Below are positions 26,299 to 34,527 of a stretch of 64,000 nt of DNA, in pieces. Source of the DNA: JBELHR01 sp049606855 (lineage in GTDB: Bacteria; Bacteroidota; Bacteroidia; Flavobacteriales; Flavobacteriaceae); assembly GCA_049606855.1 (NCBI GenBank), contig JBMYVY010000002.1:1-64000 (forward strand), written 5' to 3'. Position numbers and translations under genes: made by a program. Below the pieces are notes generated by a model that was not told the DNA's origin, ran no database searches, and worked only from the letters and a program-made list of their open reading frames with translations. Each line of letters starts with the position of its first letter. Position 1 is the stretch's first letter.

Positions 26299-26994
26299 TT
26301 AGTTGTTTTTAAAATATGGTAAATAATGAGCTAATCTCTCAGAAATCATTGCAGAAACAGCATCAGAAGTAATTGTTCCTCCTGAAATCCCGTCTACTCC
26401 ATGAATATCTCCTTGAGGAGCTCCTCCTTTGATTGCCGTTACAGAAACAAAATCTCCATCAGCATCTAAAATTTGCTTTCCATTGTATTGAGCTCCAAAC
26501 CAAGATTCCTTGATTTCTGCACCCAATCCTGGAGTTTCACCTTTGTGATCAAACTTCGCACCTTTGATCGTGTTTTCGTCCGACTCAAGAGCGACATAAC
26601 CCCAGATAGCATCCCATAATCCATTCCCCCAAAGTGGAACGATATAATAAGTTTGTCCATCCTTCTCAGCAACATACAAAGGATATCTTTGCTGATCAGC
26701 AGGCTTCTTAATTTCATTTTTCATATTGATGGTAAAAGCATCCACACTAGGATCAACAGTTCCATCAGACTTAAGAGCTAATTGTTGTTTAATATACTTA
26801 TTAAACACAACCTCTGCACCATCGCGATCTACATTTTCACCTATAGATGAAAGTATATTCTGCATGGTTTCATTTTTAACATTGTTATCTTGTAAAGGCT
26901 TAAGAGTTGTTGACGTATAAGCTAACAAACTCGCAATTACAACTACCATAATAATGGCGAACAAGAACGTATATGAATTACTATTTCTATCCAT
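26299..26994 (-). CDS. nqrC: Na+-translocating NADH:quinone reductase subunit C
   Basis: This 231-residue subunit has one N-terminal helix (about 9-27) and a periplasmic FMN-binding domain. The flavinylation site is DGISGGT (201-207), with Thr207 the expected acceptor of FMN from ApbE; most family members read SGAT at this point, so Gly replaces Ala. GETPGLGAE is also family-typical. It lies 3 nt downstream of nqrB. Confidence 0.96.
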   Translation of the reverse strand: MDRNSNSYTFLFAIIMVVVIASLLAYTSTTLKPLQDNNVKNETMQNILSSIGENVDRDGAEVVFNKYIKQQLALKSDGTVDPSVDAFTINMKNEIKKPADQQRYPLYVAEKDGQTYYIVPLWGNGLWDAIWGYVALESDENTIKGAKFDHKGETPGLGAEIKESWFGAQYNGKQILDADGDFVSVTAIKGGAPQGDIHGVDGISGGTITSDAVSAMISERLAHYLPYFKNN

Positions 26995-26997
26995 TTC

Positions 26998-28146
26998 TTA
27001 TGCAGTTTTTAAACGGTTCTTTCTTCGTTTGATATTTCCTTGAATAACATAATGGTCAATAGTCGGTGCAAAAACGTTCATCAACAAAATTGCCATCATC
27101 ATTCCCTCTGGATACGCTCCATTGAATACACGAACCAAAATAGCTATAACTCCAATTAGAAGCCCATAAATCCATTTTCCTTTATTCGTTTGAGCAGCTG
27201 ATACCGGATCGGTTGCCATAAATACAGCACCGAAAGCGAAACCACCAACTAGAAGTTGTTGCCACCATGGGAAAGACATTAAAGCGTTAGCTCCAAATGC
27301 ATTAAAAATTAAGCCCATCAAAGCTCCTCCAATAAATGTAGAAACAATGATTCTCCATGATCCTATACCTGTTGCAATAAGAATTAAGGCTCCAACCATA
27401 ACTAATAAGAATGAAGTCTCTCCTACTGAACCAGGAATATATCCCATAAACATATCTAAAACTGAATAACCTGCTTCGTTACCGGCAGCAAGTGAACCCA
27501 AAATAGTCTCACCAGATACCCCGTCTACAGTTGCGTCTTTAACACCAGCAACCCATACCTTATCTCCCGACATATACGGTGCGTAAGCAAAAAATGCAAA
27601 AGCACGAGCCACAAGAGCAGGGTTTAAAATATTCATACCGGTACCTCCGAAAGCTTCTTTACCGATCAACACGGCAAAAGCAACAGAAATCCCAAGCATC
27701 CATAAAGGCAAGTCAACCGGCATAATTAAGGGGATTAATAACCCAGTAACTAAATATCCTTCATTCACTTCATGTCCTCTATAAATTGCAAATGCAAATT
27801 CAATTGTCAAACCAACAATATATGAGACTAGAATCATTGGAATAAATTTCAACAGTCCAAACCAGAAAGCATCACCAAAAGTATAGGCTTCATTAAATTG
27901 AATAAAGTGTTGATTTCCTATGTTCCAGATACCAAAAACAGTTAAAGGCAATAAAGCCAAAACTACGGTAATCATAACACGCTTTAAATCCACAGCATCT
28001 CTAATGTGAGATCCTTTTTTCGTTGTGTGATCTGGTACGAACAAAAAAGTGTCAAACCCAAAAAATGCCGGAGCAAATTTCTCATACTTACCTCCCTCAT
28101 CAAAAAGAGGCTTGTACTTGTCAAAAGTATTTCTAATAAATTTCAT
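26998..28146 (-). CDS. nqrB: Na+-translocating NADH:quinone reductase subunit B
   Basis: This 382-residue membrane subunit forms part of the Na+ path and the quinone site. It shows about ten helices, GGTGMNILNPALVARAFAFFAY, and the FMN attachment motif DGVSGET (208-214) with Thr214. MATDPVSAAQTNKGKW is typical of the later part. Its ATG overlaps the nqrA stop by 1 nt, indicating translational coupling. Confidence 0.97.
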   Translation of the reverse strand: MKFIRNTFDKYKPLFDEGGKYEKFAPAFFGFDTFLFVPDHTTKKGSHIRDAVDLKRVMITVVLALLPLTVFGIWNIGNQHFIQFNEAYTFGDAFWFGLLKFIPMILVSYIVGLTIEFAFAIYRGHEVNEGYLVTGLLIPLIMPVDLPLWMLGISVAFAVLIGKEAFGGTGMNILNPALVARAFAFFAYAPYMSGDKVWVAGVKDATVDGVSGETILGSLAAGNEAGYSVLDMFMGYIPGSVGETSFLLVMVGALILIATGIGSWRIIVSTFIGGALMGLIFNAFGANALMSFPWWQQLLVGGFAFGAVFMATDPVSAAQTNKGKWIYGLLIGVIAILVRVFNGAYPEGMMMAILLMNVFAPTIDHYVIQGNIKRRKNRLKTA

Positions 28147-29492
28147 TATCCTACTTCTTTAATCATTAAGTCAAGTCCATCTCTAACAATCTGCTGAGCT
28201 TCAATTTTTGAAGAACTTGTATAATCAATTAATGCAAAATCCTCAGGAGCTACTTCGTAAATCCCTAAATTTTCCATTTTCTCTATATCACCTTCCATAA
28301 TGGCTTTGATCAACTGCATTGGATAGATATCCATCGGAAACACTTTTTCCATTTTACCAGTCTCAACGATAGCACGAACTTCTCCGTTCATGTTGGCTGA
28401 CAATTCATATTCCTTCGAACTCATCCAAGACAATGAGGTTCTAGAAGAAGAATGGATATAATTTTGAACAAAAGGCACCCATCCAAATGGACGATAAGTC
28501 TTTCCTTCAGGAATTACAGTCACCACGTTAGTATATGCTCCAAGTGTATCCGATTCACCAGACAAATCTCCTGTTAAAACATTACCATTAATAATTCTCA
28601 CAGGTTCTTTTGCCTGAACATTAGCTTCAACCAATGCATCTAAACCTTCCCCTCTTTTAATTTCAAAGTAATGAGGCTTAACAACACATGACCCTACTAA
28701 AGCCACAGTTTTAAGCGCTGGGTAATTTCCTGTCAAAAACAATGAACCGATCGCAGCAACATCTTGTGCATCTACAACCCAAGCTCGCTCACCTTGATTC
28801 ATCGGTGAAATATGTGAAATTTGAACCCCTACGTTACCTGCAGGATGAGGTCCATCAACATGATGTAGAGTCAACCCTTTAAACTGTTGGTAAAAAGATG
28901 CGCTATTCTTGTCTGTTGACAAATGAACACCTCCATCAGTAAGTTTACCTAAAGCATCTAAACCAGCTTGAAACGCATTTTCCTTACCTGATAACACATA
29001 GGTGTAATCCATAGCTAAAGGAGCGCTATCAAATCCTGAAATAAAAATTGCTTTTGCTTGTTCTGCAGGATTAGCCATTACATCATAGGGACGTTGTTTA
29101 ATCAACGGGAATACCCCACTTTCTAATAAACTATTTAAAACCTCTTCGCGATTAAGTGCATTTGGATCTTTCTTTCCAAAATCCTTTGTAGCTTCTGAAG
29201 TCGCCTCAATTTTTACCGATAAAATACGGCGTTTCGCTCCTCTTTCCACTTCTACAACTTTACCCCCCACTGGAGACACAAACTTGATCTCCTCTTGGTT
29301 TTTTGAGTAAAACAACACATCACCTGAAGCCACCTCATCACCTACTTTTACAAGCATTTTAGGGGTTACTCCATGAAAATCTGTTGGTTTTATCGCAAAA
29401 ATTCCTGAATGCGGAGTAACAGAGGTAGTCTTCTCTGCACTTCCTTTAAGCTTGATATTCAAGCCTTTTTTTATTCGAATGTCTTTTGACAT
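28146..29492 (-). CDS. nqrA: Na+-translocating NADH:quinone reductase subunit A
   Basis: This 448-residue cytoplasmic subunit opens the nqr operon. Family features include IKKGLNIKLKG at the start, the barrel-sandwich-like KVGDEVASGDVLFY and FVSPVGGKVVEVERGAKRRILSV, and HPAGNVGVQISHI in the centre. There are no membrane segments, as expected. NQR couples NADH oxidation to Na+ export, so this organism probably runs a sodium-based respiratory chain, consistent with a marine lifestyle. A -7 element lies 35 nt upstream. Confidence 0.97.
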   Translation of the reverse strand: MSKDIRIKKGLNIKLKGSAEKTTSVTPHSGIFAIKPTDFHGVTPKMLVKVGDEVASGDVLFYSKNQEEIKFVSPVGGKVVEVERGAKRRILSVKIEATSEATKDFGKKDPNALNREEVLNSLLESGVFPLIKQRPYDVMANPAEQAKAIFISGFDSAPLAMDYTYVLSGKENAFQAGLDALGKLTDGGVHLSTDKNSASFYQQFKGLTLHHVDGPHPAGNVGVQISHISPMNQGERAWVVDAQDVAAIGSLFLTGNYPALKTVALVGSCVVKPHYFEIKRGEGLDALVEANVQAKEPVRIINGNVLTGDLSGESDTLGAYTNVVTVIPEGKTYRPFGWVPFVQNYIHSSSRTSLSWMSSKEYELSANMNGEVRAIVETGKMEKVFPMDIYPMQLIKAIMEGDIEKMENLGIYEVAPEDFALIDYTSSSKIEAQQIVRDGLDLMIKEVG

Positions 29493-29526
29493 ATTAAGAA
29501 TTTAAGTTAATTATCTAAAAATCACG

Positions 29527-29534
29527 CAAATTTA
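29527..29534 (-). promoter_or_regulatory. nqrA: Bacteroidota -7 element (TAAATTTG) for the nqr operon
   Basis: The minus-strand octamer TAAATTTG lies 34 nt upstream of the nqrA ATG. No clear -33 TTG is visible. Confidence 0.55.
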
Positions 29535-29658
29535 AGAATTTCAGTTCGTGATTGTAAATATTAACAGAGTTTAATTGATGAAATCAATTATTTATAACAA
29601 TTCTAAATAAGTGTATTTTAGCTTCGAGTATTCAACATATTTTCTGTAAATTTACCTT

Positions 29659-30870
29659 ATGATTAAGCTTTTATTTCCTCTATTTTTTGTTATTGGTTTA
29701 ACTTTAAATGCCCAAGATCAACCTCAGATTGCGACGTTAAGGCTCGAGAGTGAACAACATCCATACACGCCATTTTTACTCCTAGGTGAGGTCTTAAAGG
29801 TTTCATTCGATGATTTGGACGCTGATCAAAAAGAATATTATTACGAGATTAGACATATGGATTTTGAATGGAATGAATCCGACCTGAAACCCTCGGAATA
29901 CATACAAGGTTACCATAGAGACCGCATTCGTAACTTTAGCAATTCTCAAAATACACTACAGTTTTTTACTCATTATCGATTCCAGTTACCGAACCAAAAC
30001 ACGAAAATTACAAGAACAGGAAATTACCTGATCAAAATTCTTGACACTTATGACCAAGTTGTTGCTGAAAGAAAAATAACTGTCTACAGGCCCAAAGTGC
30101 TTGTCAACACTCAAGTATTTAGATCGAGAGATTTGAAATTTAGTTTAAGTAAACAAGCAGTCCAATTCAGCATTATTTACCCTGATGTTGTCATAAATCA
30201 ACCTAGAAAGGAAATTAAAGTTGCCTTACTTCAAAATGGCGATTGGAATTCAGCAATATTAAATCTGCTACCTCAATATCTTCGCTCTCAAGAAATTCAA
30301 TATCGATACAATGCAGAAAGTAGCTTTTTTGCTGCCAATGAGTTTTTAAATTTTGACAGTAAATATTTAAGAACTGCAACCAATAGAATTCAAGAGGTGA
30401 GACTTGGTGAACAGCTCTACGAAACCATTTTATACCCAGACATTGATCAAGAAAACACTCCATATACCTACAACCCAGATATCAATGGGGGTTTTAAAAT
30501 TAAAATCAACAATCAAAATCAAAGTTCTGATTTGAATGCAGATTACACTTACGTGAGTTTTGAACTAAAAACACCAAAATTAGACCAAGAAATATATGTT
30601 TATGGCGCCTTTAATAATTATCAAATGACCGCCTATAACAAAATGTATTTTGATGAAATTAGCAACAGCTATAAAGGGGAGTATCTTTTTAAACAAGGGT
30701 TTTATAATTATCGATATCAAATAAAAGGGGAAAAGAATCATAAAATCTCTGGAGATCATTATCAAACTGAAAACGATTATCAAGTATTAGTTTACTACCA
30801 ACCCTTCGGAGATCGTTATTATGAAATATTAGGGTTTGGCAAGGCCAATTCAGCAGAAATAAGAAACTAA
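29659..30870 (+). CDS. DUF5103 family protein, likely T9SS Plug-type protein
   Basis: The 403-residue protein has a signal peptide (cleavage after LNA, near residue 18). Its sequence is of the DUF5103 type, with EYYYEIRHMDFEWNESDLKPSEYIQGYHRDRI and YQNxEN-like positions, all-beta character, and EIYVYGAFNNYQM near residue 315. From recall, this family includes the Plug protein bound to the SprA translocon of the type IX system in Flavobacterium johnsoniae, where it blocks the pore from the periplasm. The family call is strong; equivalence to Plug itself is inferred. It is monocistronic or weakly linked to apaG. Confidence 0.82.
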   Translation: MIKLLFPLFFVIGLTLNAQDQPQIATLRLESEQHPYTPFLLLGEVLKVSFDDLDADQKEYYYEIRHMDFEWNESDLKPSEYIQGYHRDRIRNFSNSQNTLQFFTHYRFQLPNQNTKITRTGNYLIKILDTYDQVVAERKITVYRPKVLVNTQVFRSRDLKFSLSKQAVQFSIIYPDVVINQPRKEIKVALLQNGDWNSAILNLLPQYLRSQEIQYRYNAESSFFAANEFLNFDSKYLRTATNRIQEVRLGEQLYETILYPDIDQENTPYTYNPDINGGFKIKINNQNQSSDLNADYTYVSFELKTPKLDQEIYVYGAFNNYQMTAYNKMYFDEISNSYKGEYLFKQGFYNYRYQIKGEKNHKISGDHYQTENDYQVLVYYQPFGDRYYEILGFGKANSAEIRN

Positions 30871-30872
30871 AC

Positions 30873-30902
30873 TTGTGGTTTAATGTACATTTCATATATT
30901 TG
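30873..30902 (+). promoter_or_regulatory. apaG: Promoter with both -33 TTG and -7 TATATTTG for apaG
   Basis: TTG (30873-30875), a 19-nt spacer and TATATTTG (30895-30902) form the best complete Bacteroidota promoter that I found in the window. Transcription should start around 30907-30910, only a few bases before the TTG start codon. Confidence 0.7.
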
Positions 30903-30912
30903 ATAAAAAGCA

Positions 30913-31305
30913 TTGCATTTGAATTCGAGTATCACAAAAGGCATTAAGATTACAGCACACCCTCGCTATTTGGGAATCCAAGAAGAAGAGGAAAGCAATT
31001 TTCATGTGTTTACTTATAAGATTGAAATCTCAAATTCAAGTCCCCACAGAGTGAGACTTCTCAAACGTCATTGGCATATTTTTGACAGTCTTATGCCTCA
31101 ACAAAATGTAAATGGCGATGGGGTAATTGGAAAGAAACCTATAATAGAACCTGGGAAAAAATTTACCTATGAATCCTTTTGTCTGATTGAAGGAGATTAT
31201 GGTCAAATGCAGGGGAGTTATACGATTTACAATTTAGATCTCAATGAATCTTATCGCGTTGAAATTCCTAAGTTTGAATTAATTTCCACCAGTATCCTCA
31301 ATTAA
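30913..31305 (+). CDS. apaG: ApaG domain protein
   Basis: The 130-residue protein is an ApaG (DUF525) immunoglobulin-like beta-sandwich. It shows TKGIKITAHP, FTYKIEISNSSPHRVRLLKRHWHIFDS, GVIGKKPIIEPGKKFTYESFCLIEGDYGQMQGSY and a late EIPKFELI strand. Bacterial ApaG has been linked to Mg/Co homeostasis and pyrophosphate binding; the role in this phylum is unclear. No ATG is available: in-frame TTG codons at 30913 and 30919 are the only starts after the upstream stop at 30904. The next gene overlaps by 1 nt (TAATG). Confidence 0.9.
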   Translation: MHLNSSITKGIKITAHPRYLGIQEEEESNFHVFTYKIEISNSSPHRVRLLKRHWHIFDSLMPQQNVNGDGVIGKKPIIEPGKKFTYESFCLIEGDYGQMQGSYTIYNLDLNESYRVEIPKFELISTSILN

Positions 31306-32348
31306 TGCTAGGACTCAAAAAAAAGAAGCCAGTTAAATACAAAGAAACTCCTTCCCACTGCCTAAACTGCGAAGGCGTTTTAAATCCATTAGATCAATTC
31401 TGCTCAAATTGTGGACAGGGTGTACACCGAACAAAAATTACCTTTAAAGAATTTATTAATGAACTTCTTTCGGGTTTATTTAATTATGACTCAAAATTAT
31501 GGCGAACGCTTGGAATAATATTGAGTCGACCAGGAAAACTACCAGCTGATTACATTTCAGGAAAACAGGCGCGATACATGAACCCATTTAGGCTTTATTT
31601 AAACGTTACGATCTTGTTTTTTGTTATTTATGGTGTTTATACTAGCTTCAATCCTTTGGAAATCAACACCAATGTTAATCTAGATTCTCCAGAAACTGAA
31701 AATTATTTTGACTATACTAAACTGAACAATGAGCTCAATAAGGAACTCAGAAACGACTCAATTAAAACACCAGAAGGACCGACGATTAACACCAATTTAG
31801 TAAGTAAAAAGGTTAGACAAATAGACAGCCTTCAGCGACTTGGAGTAAAGAGTTATAAGAAATCCTTTGAAATACTTGGACTAGAAAATACCGCTTGGAA
31901 TCGATTTGTTTTTAAAAAAACATCTGATAGTAGGTACCTGATCAATAACTTTTCTTCAGAATTCGATCAAATAGCGAATAAATTTTTATCCCAATTATCC
32001 ATTTCACTATTCATTTTAATTCCATTGTTTACGTTGTTTTTTAAACTTGTTTATTGGAGAAGGCACATGTTGTACATGGAGCATATGGTTTTTATTTTTA
32101 ATGTTCAAACCTGCTTTACCCTTCTTGGAATTATCTTCCTGTTAGCGTCATGGATATCAGGGGCAAATGACTATATATGGCTAGTGTTCACCTTGTCATT
32201 TGGAATATATCTTTTTATAGCCTTAAAACAATTTTACCAACAAGGATTCATCAAAACCTTTATTAAATTTTGGATTTTGAATTGGATCATGTTCTACCTT
32301 ATAAGCTTCGCTATGATTGTTGTGATGTTTACGACCTTCCTGATATAG
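31305..32348 (+). CDS. DUF3667 membrane protein with zinc-ribbon motif
   Basis: The 347-residue protein begins with a four-Cys zinc ribbon, CLNC (about 19-22) and CSNCGQ (about 33-38). It continues with the DUF3667 segment (TFKEFINELLSGLFNYDSKLWRTL, SRPGKLPADYISGKQARYMNPFRLYL). Transmembrane helices lie near 98-113 and 225-345 (about five in total), with a soluble helical region between. The family is common in Bacteroidota and has no known function. It overlaps apaG by 1 nt and is probably translated in coupling with it. Confidence 0.88.
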   Translation: MLGLKKKKPVKYKETPSHCLNCEGVLNPLDQFCSNCGQGVHRTKITFKEFINELLSGLFNYDSKLWRTLGIILSRPGKLPADYISGKQARYMNPFRLYLNVTILFFVIYGVYTSFNPLEINTNVNLDSPETENYFDYTKLNNELNKELRNDSIKTPEGPTINTNLVSKKVRQIDSLQRLGVKSYKKSFEILGLENTAWNRFVFKKTSDSRYLINNFSSEFDQIANKFLSQLSISLFILIPLFTLFFKLVYWRRHMLYMEHMVFIFNVQTCFTLLGIIFLLASWISGANDYIWLVFTLSFGIYLFIALKQFYQQGFIKTFIKFWILNWIMFYLISFAMIVVMFTTFLI

Positions 32349-32415
32349 CGAATACTAAGATTTTGTTAATCATTTAATTCTGGTCCTAAACCAAAGCTTT
32401 TTTTTAAATATTTCT

Positions 32416-32423
32416 TACATTTG
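32416..32423 (+). promoter_or_regulatory. Bacteroidota -7 element (TACATTTG) for the P5C dehydrogenase gene
   Basis: TACATTTG matches TAnnTTTG and lies 31 nt before the ATG. Confidence 0.55.
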
Positions 32424-32454
32424 GGGCTCAAAAAATAACTTAAATTAGTTTTTT

Positions 32455-34080
32455 ATGTCAAATGCATTTTTCACTGTTCCAAAGGCAGTAAATGAACCTG
32501 TGAAATCCTACGCCCCAGGATCTCCAGAGCGCGAAAGTTTATTAGCGACATACGCTAAAATGAAAGAGGAAACAGTTGATATTCCTATGTATATAAACGG
32601 AGAAGAAGTTAGAACTGGGAATACCGCTTCTATGCATCCTCCACATGACCATAAACATGTATTAGGAACTTATCATCTTGCTGAACAAAAGAATGTAGAT
32701 GCAGCGATTGAAACCGCTTTAAATGCACGACAAGAATGGGCAGATACTCCATGGGAACAAAGAGCTGCAATTTTCTTGAAAGCAGCTGAGCTTCTTGCGG
32801 GCCCTTTTAGAGATAAAATGAATGCAGCTACTATGTTGGCGCAATCAAAGAACGTAATGCAAGCAGAGATTGATGCAGCTTGCGAAATGATTGACTTCTT
32901 CAAGTTCAATGTTGAATTCATGACTGAGATCTACAAAAATCAGCCTGAATCTGCTCCGGGAATATGGAATAGAATGGAATACAGACCTTTAGAAGGATTT
33001 GTATATGCCATAACGCCGTTTAACTTTACTTCTATCGCAGCGAATTTATGTGCTGCACCAGCTATGATGGGTAATGTTGTAGTATGGAAACCTTCAGATC
33101 ATCAAGTTTATTCAGCTCAAGTAATTGTTGAATTATTTAAAGCCGCTGGACTTCCAGATGGAGTTGTAAATGTTGTATACGGAAATCCGGTAATGATTTC
33201 GGATACTGTTCTTAATCACTCAGATTTCTCAGGATTACATTTTACAGGATCCACTCATGTATTTAAACACTTGTGGAAGAATATAGGAATGAATATTGAA
33301 AAGTACAAAACCTATCCTCGTATAGTTGGTGAAACCGGTGGTAAGGACTTTATTTGGGCGCATGCCTCTTCAAATCCATTAGAAGTAGCTACTGCGATTA
33401 CAAGAGGAGCATTCGAATTCCAAGGGCAAAAGTGTTCTGCTGCCTCTAGAGCCTATGTACCGGCCTCTTTATGGCCAGAGGTTTCTGCAAAACTTAAATC
33501 GGATTCTAAGGAAATGAAAATGGGAAGTCCAGAAGACCCTTCTAATTTCATCAATGCAGTAATTCATGAAGCTTCATTCGACAAAATCACATCTTACATT
33601 GACTCTGCAAAGGCTTCTGACAAAGCCAGTATCCTTATTGGAGGGAACTATGATAAATCGGTAGGATATTTTATCGAACCAACAGTAATTGTAACAGAAG
33701 ACCCTCAATACGCAACAATGTGTACCGAATTATTCGGACCTGTAATAACAATTTATGTCTATGAAGATGAGCAGTGGGAAGATATTCTTTCTGTAGTTGA
33801 CAATACTTCAGAATACGCTTTAACTGGTGCTATTTTCTCTGGGGATCGCTATGTTATCACAAAGGCAACCAAAGCCTTAGAAAATGCCGCAGGTAACTTC
33901 TATATCAACGACAAACCTACAGGTGCAGTTGTTGGCCAACAACCTTTTGGTGGTGCAAGAGGATCAGGTACAAATGACAAAGCTGGATCTGTGTGGAATC
34001 TATTGAGATGGGTTTCGAACAGAACCATGAAAGAAACCTTTGTCCCTGCAAGAGACTTTAAATATCCCTTTTTAGGATAA
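32455..34080 (+). CDS. pruA: L-glutamate gamma-semialdehyde dehydrogenase (1-pyrroline-5-carboxylate dehydrogenase)
   Basis: It oxidises glutamate semialdehyde (from proline) to glutamate with NAD+. The 541-residue, single-domain form is the type found in Bacteroidota and eukaryotes, not the bifunctional PutA. The aldehyde dehydrogenase fold is clear: AITPFNFTSIAANLCAAPA, WKPSD, HFTGSTHVFKHLW, the base Glu in GETGGKDF, catalytic Cys in FQGQKCSAASRAYVP, and TELFGPVITIYVY. No proline dehydrogenase gene is next to it here. A terminator follows. Confidence 0.95.
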   Translation: MSNAFFTVPKAVNEPVKSYAPGSPERESLLATYAKMKEETVDIPMYINGEEVRTGNTASMHPPHDHKHVLGTYHLAEQKNVDAAIETALNARQEWADTPWEQRAAIFLKAAELLAGPFRDKMNAATMLAQSKNVMQAEIDAACEMIDFFKFNVEFMTEIYKNQPESAPGIWNRMEYRPLEGFVYAITPFNFTSIAANLCAAPAMMGNVVVWKPSDHQVYSAQVIVELFKAAGLPDGVVNVVYGNPVMISDTVLNHSDFSGLHFTGSTHVFKHLWKNIGMNIEKYKTYPRIVGETGGKDFIWAHASSNPLEVATAITRGAFEFQGQKCSAASRAYVPASLWPEVSAKLKSDSKEMKMGSPEDPSNFINAVIHEASFDKITSYIDSAKASDKASILIGGNYDKSVGYFIEPTVIVTEDPQYATMCTELFGPVITIYVYEDEQWEDILSVVDNTSEYALTGAIFSGDRYVITKATKALENAAGNFYINDKPTGAVVGQQPFGGARGSGTNDKAGSVWNLLRWVSNRTMKETFVPARDFKYPFLG

Positions 34081-34086
34081 GACAAC

Positions 34087-34122
34087 AAAAAAGGCCGTTT
34101 CGATTGAAACGGCCTTTTTTTT
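34087..34122 (+). terminator. Rho-independent terminator after the P5C dehydrogenase gene
   Basis: AAGGCCGTTTC/GAAACGGCCTT pair around a 4-nt loop, with an A-run before and a T-run after. It can act on both strands and also serve the convergent cold-shock gene. Confidence 0.9.
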
Positions 34123-34142
34123 ACTCTAGGTAATAAATCTTA

Positions 34143-34334
34143 TTAAAGTACAGTTACGTTTACTGCATTCATTCCTTTTCTACCTTCGCGAAGTTCAAAT
34201 TCTACTTCGTCGCCTTCTTTTACTTCTTCATTCACACCTGAGATGTGTACAAAAAATTCTTCTTTTGATTCTGAGTCTACGATGAATCCAAATCCTTTAG
34301 ACTCATTAAAGAACTTTACGGTTCCGTTTTTCAT
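34143..34334 (-). CDS. Cold-shock domain protein
   Basis: The 63-residue protein is a single cold-shock domain that binds single-stranded nucleic acid. The RNP1 motif is KGFGFI and RNP2 is FFVHIS, preceded by MKNGTVKFFNESKG. An upstream in-frame start at 34400 would add 22 hydrophobic residues and lies upstream of the -7 element, so the ATG at 34334 is chosen. Confidence 0.95.
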   Translation of the reverse strand: MKNGTVKFFNESKGFGFIVDSESKEEFFVHISGVNEEVKEGDEVEFELREGRKGMNAVNVTVL

Positions 34335-34366
34335 GATAATAATAAATAATAAAAATAATAAAGCAA

Positions 34367-34374
34367 CAAAGATA
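34367..34374 (-). promoter_or_regulatory. Bacteroidota -7 element (TATCTTTG) for the cold-shock gene
   Basis: The minus-strand octamer TATCTTTG lies 32 nt upstream of the ATG at 34334, giving a leader of about 25 nt. The leader is therefore much shorter than the structured cspA leader of enterics. Confidence 0.55.
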
Positions 34375-34470
34375 GGGGAATTAAGCATGCAAATAACCAC
34401 AGTTTCAATAAATTAAACATTTATTTACATAATCCACTGATACCAAGCTCTAGAGCGACTATTAAAAGCA

Positions 34471-34511
34471 AAAATAAAGCTCAAAACCTCCTAATCAATT
34501 AGGTTTTGAGC
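34471..34511 (-). terminator. Terminator of the glucan utilisation operon
   Basis: GCTCAAAACCT/AGGTTTTGAGC form an 11-bp stem with an 11-nt loop, followed on the minus strand by a T-rich stretch (TTTATTTTTG). It lies just after the GH3 gene stop. Confidence 0.75.
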
Positions 34512-34527
34512 AAATATTTAGCTTGAT

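Noticed and set aside
34335..34400. Hydrophobic N-terminal extension of the cold-shock protein
   Set aside because: Cold-shock proteins start near MKNGTVKFF, and the extension covers the promoter element.
34335..34527. Intergenic region searched for a small RNA or further gene
   Set aside because: Only the cold-shock promoter and the operon terminator were found; the rest is AT-rich without a supported feature.
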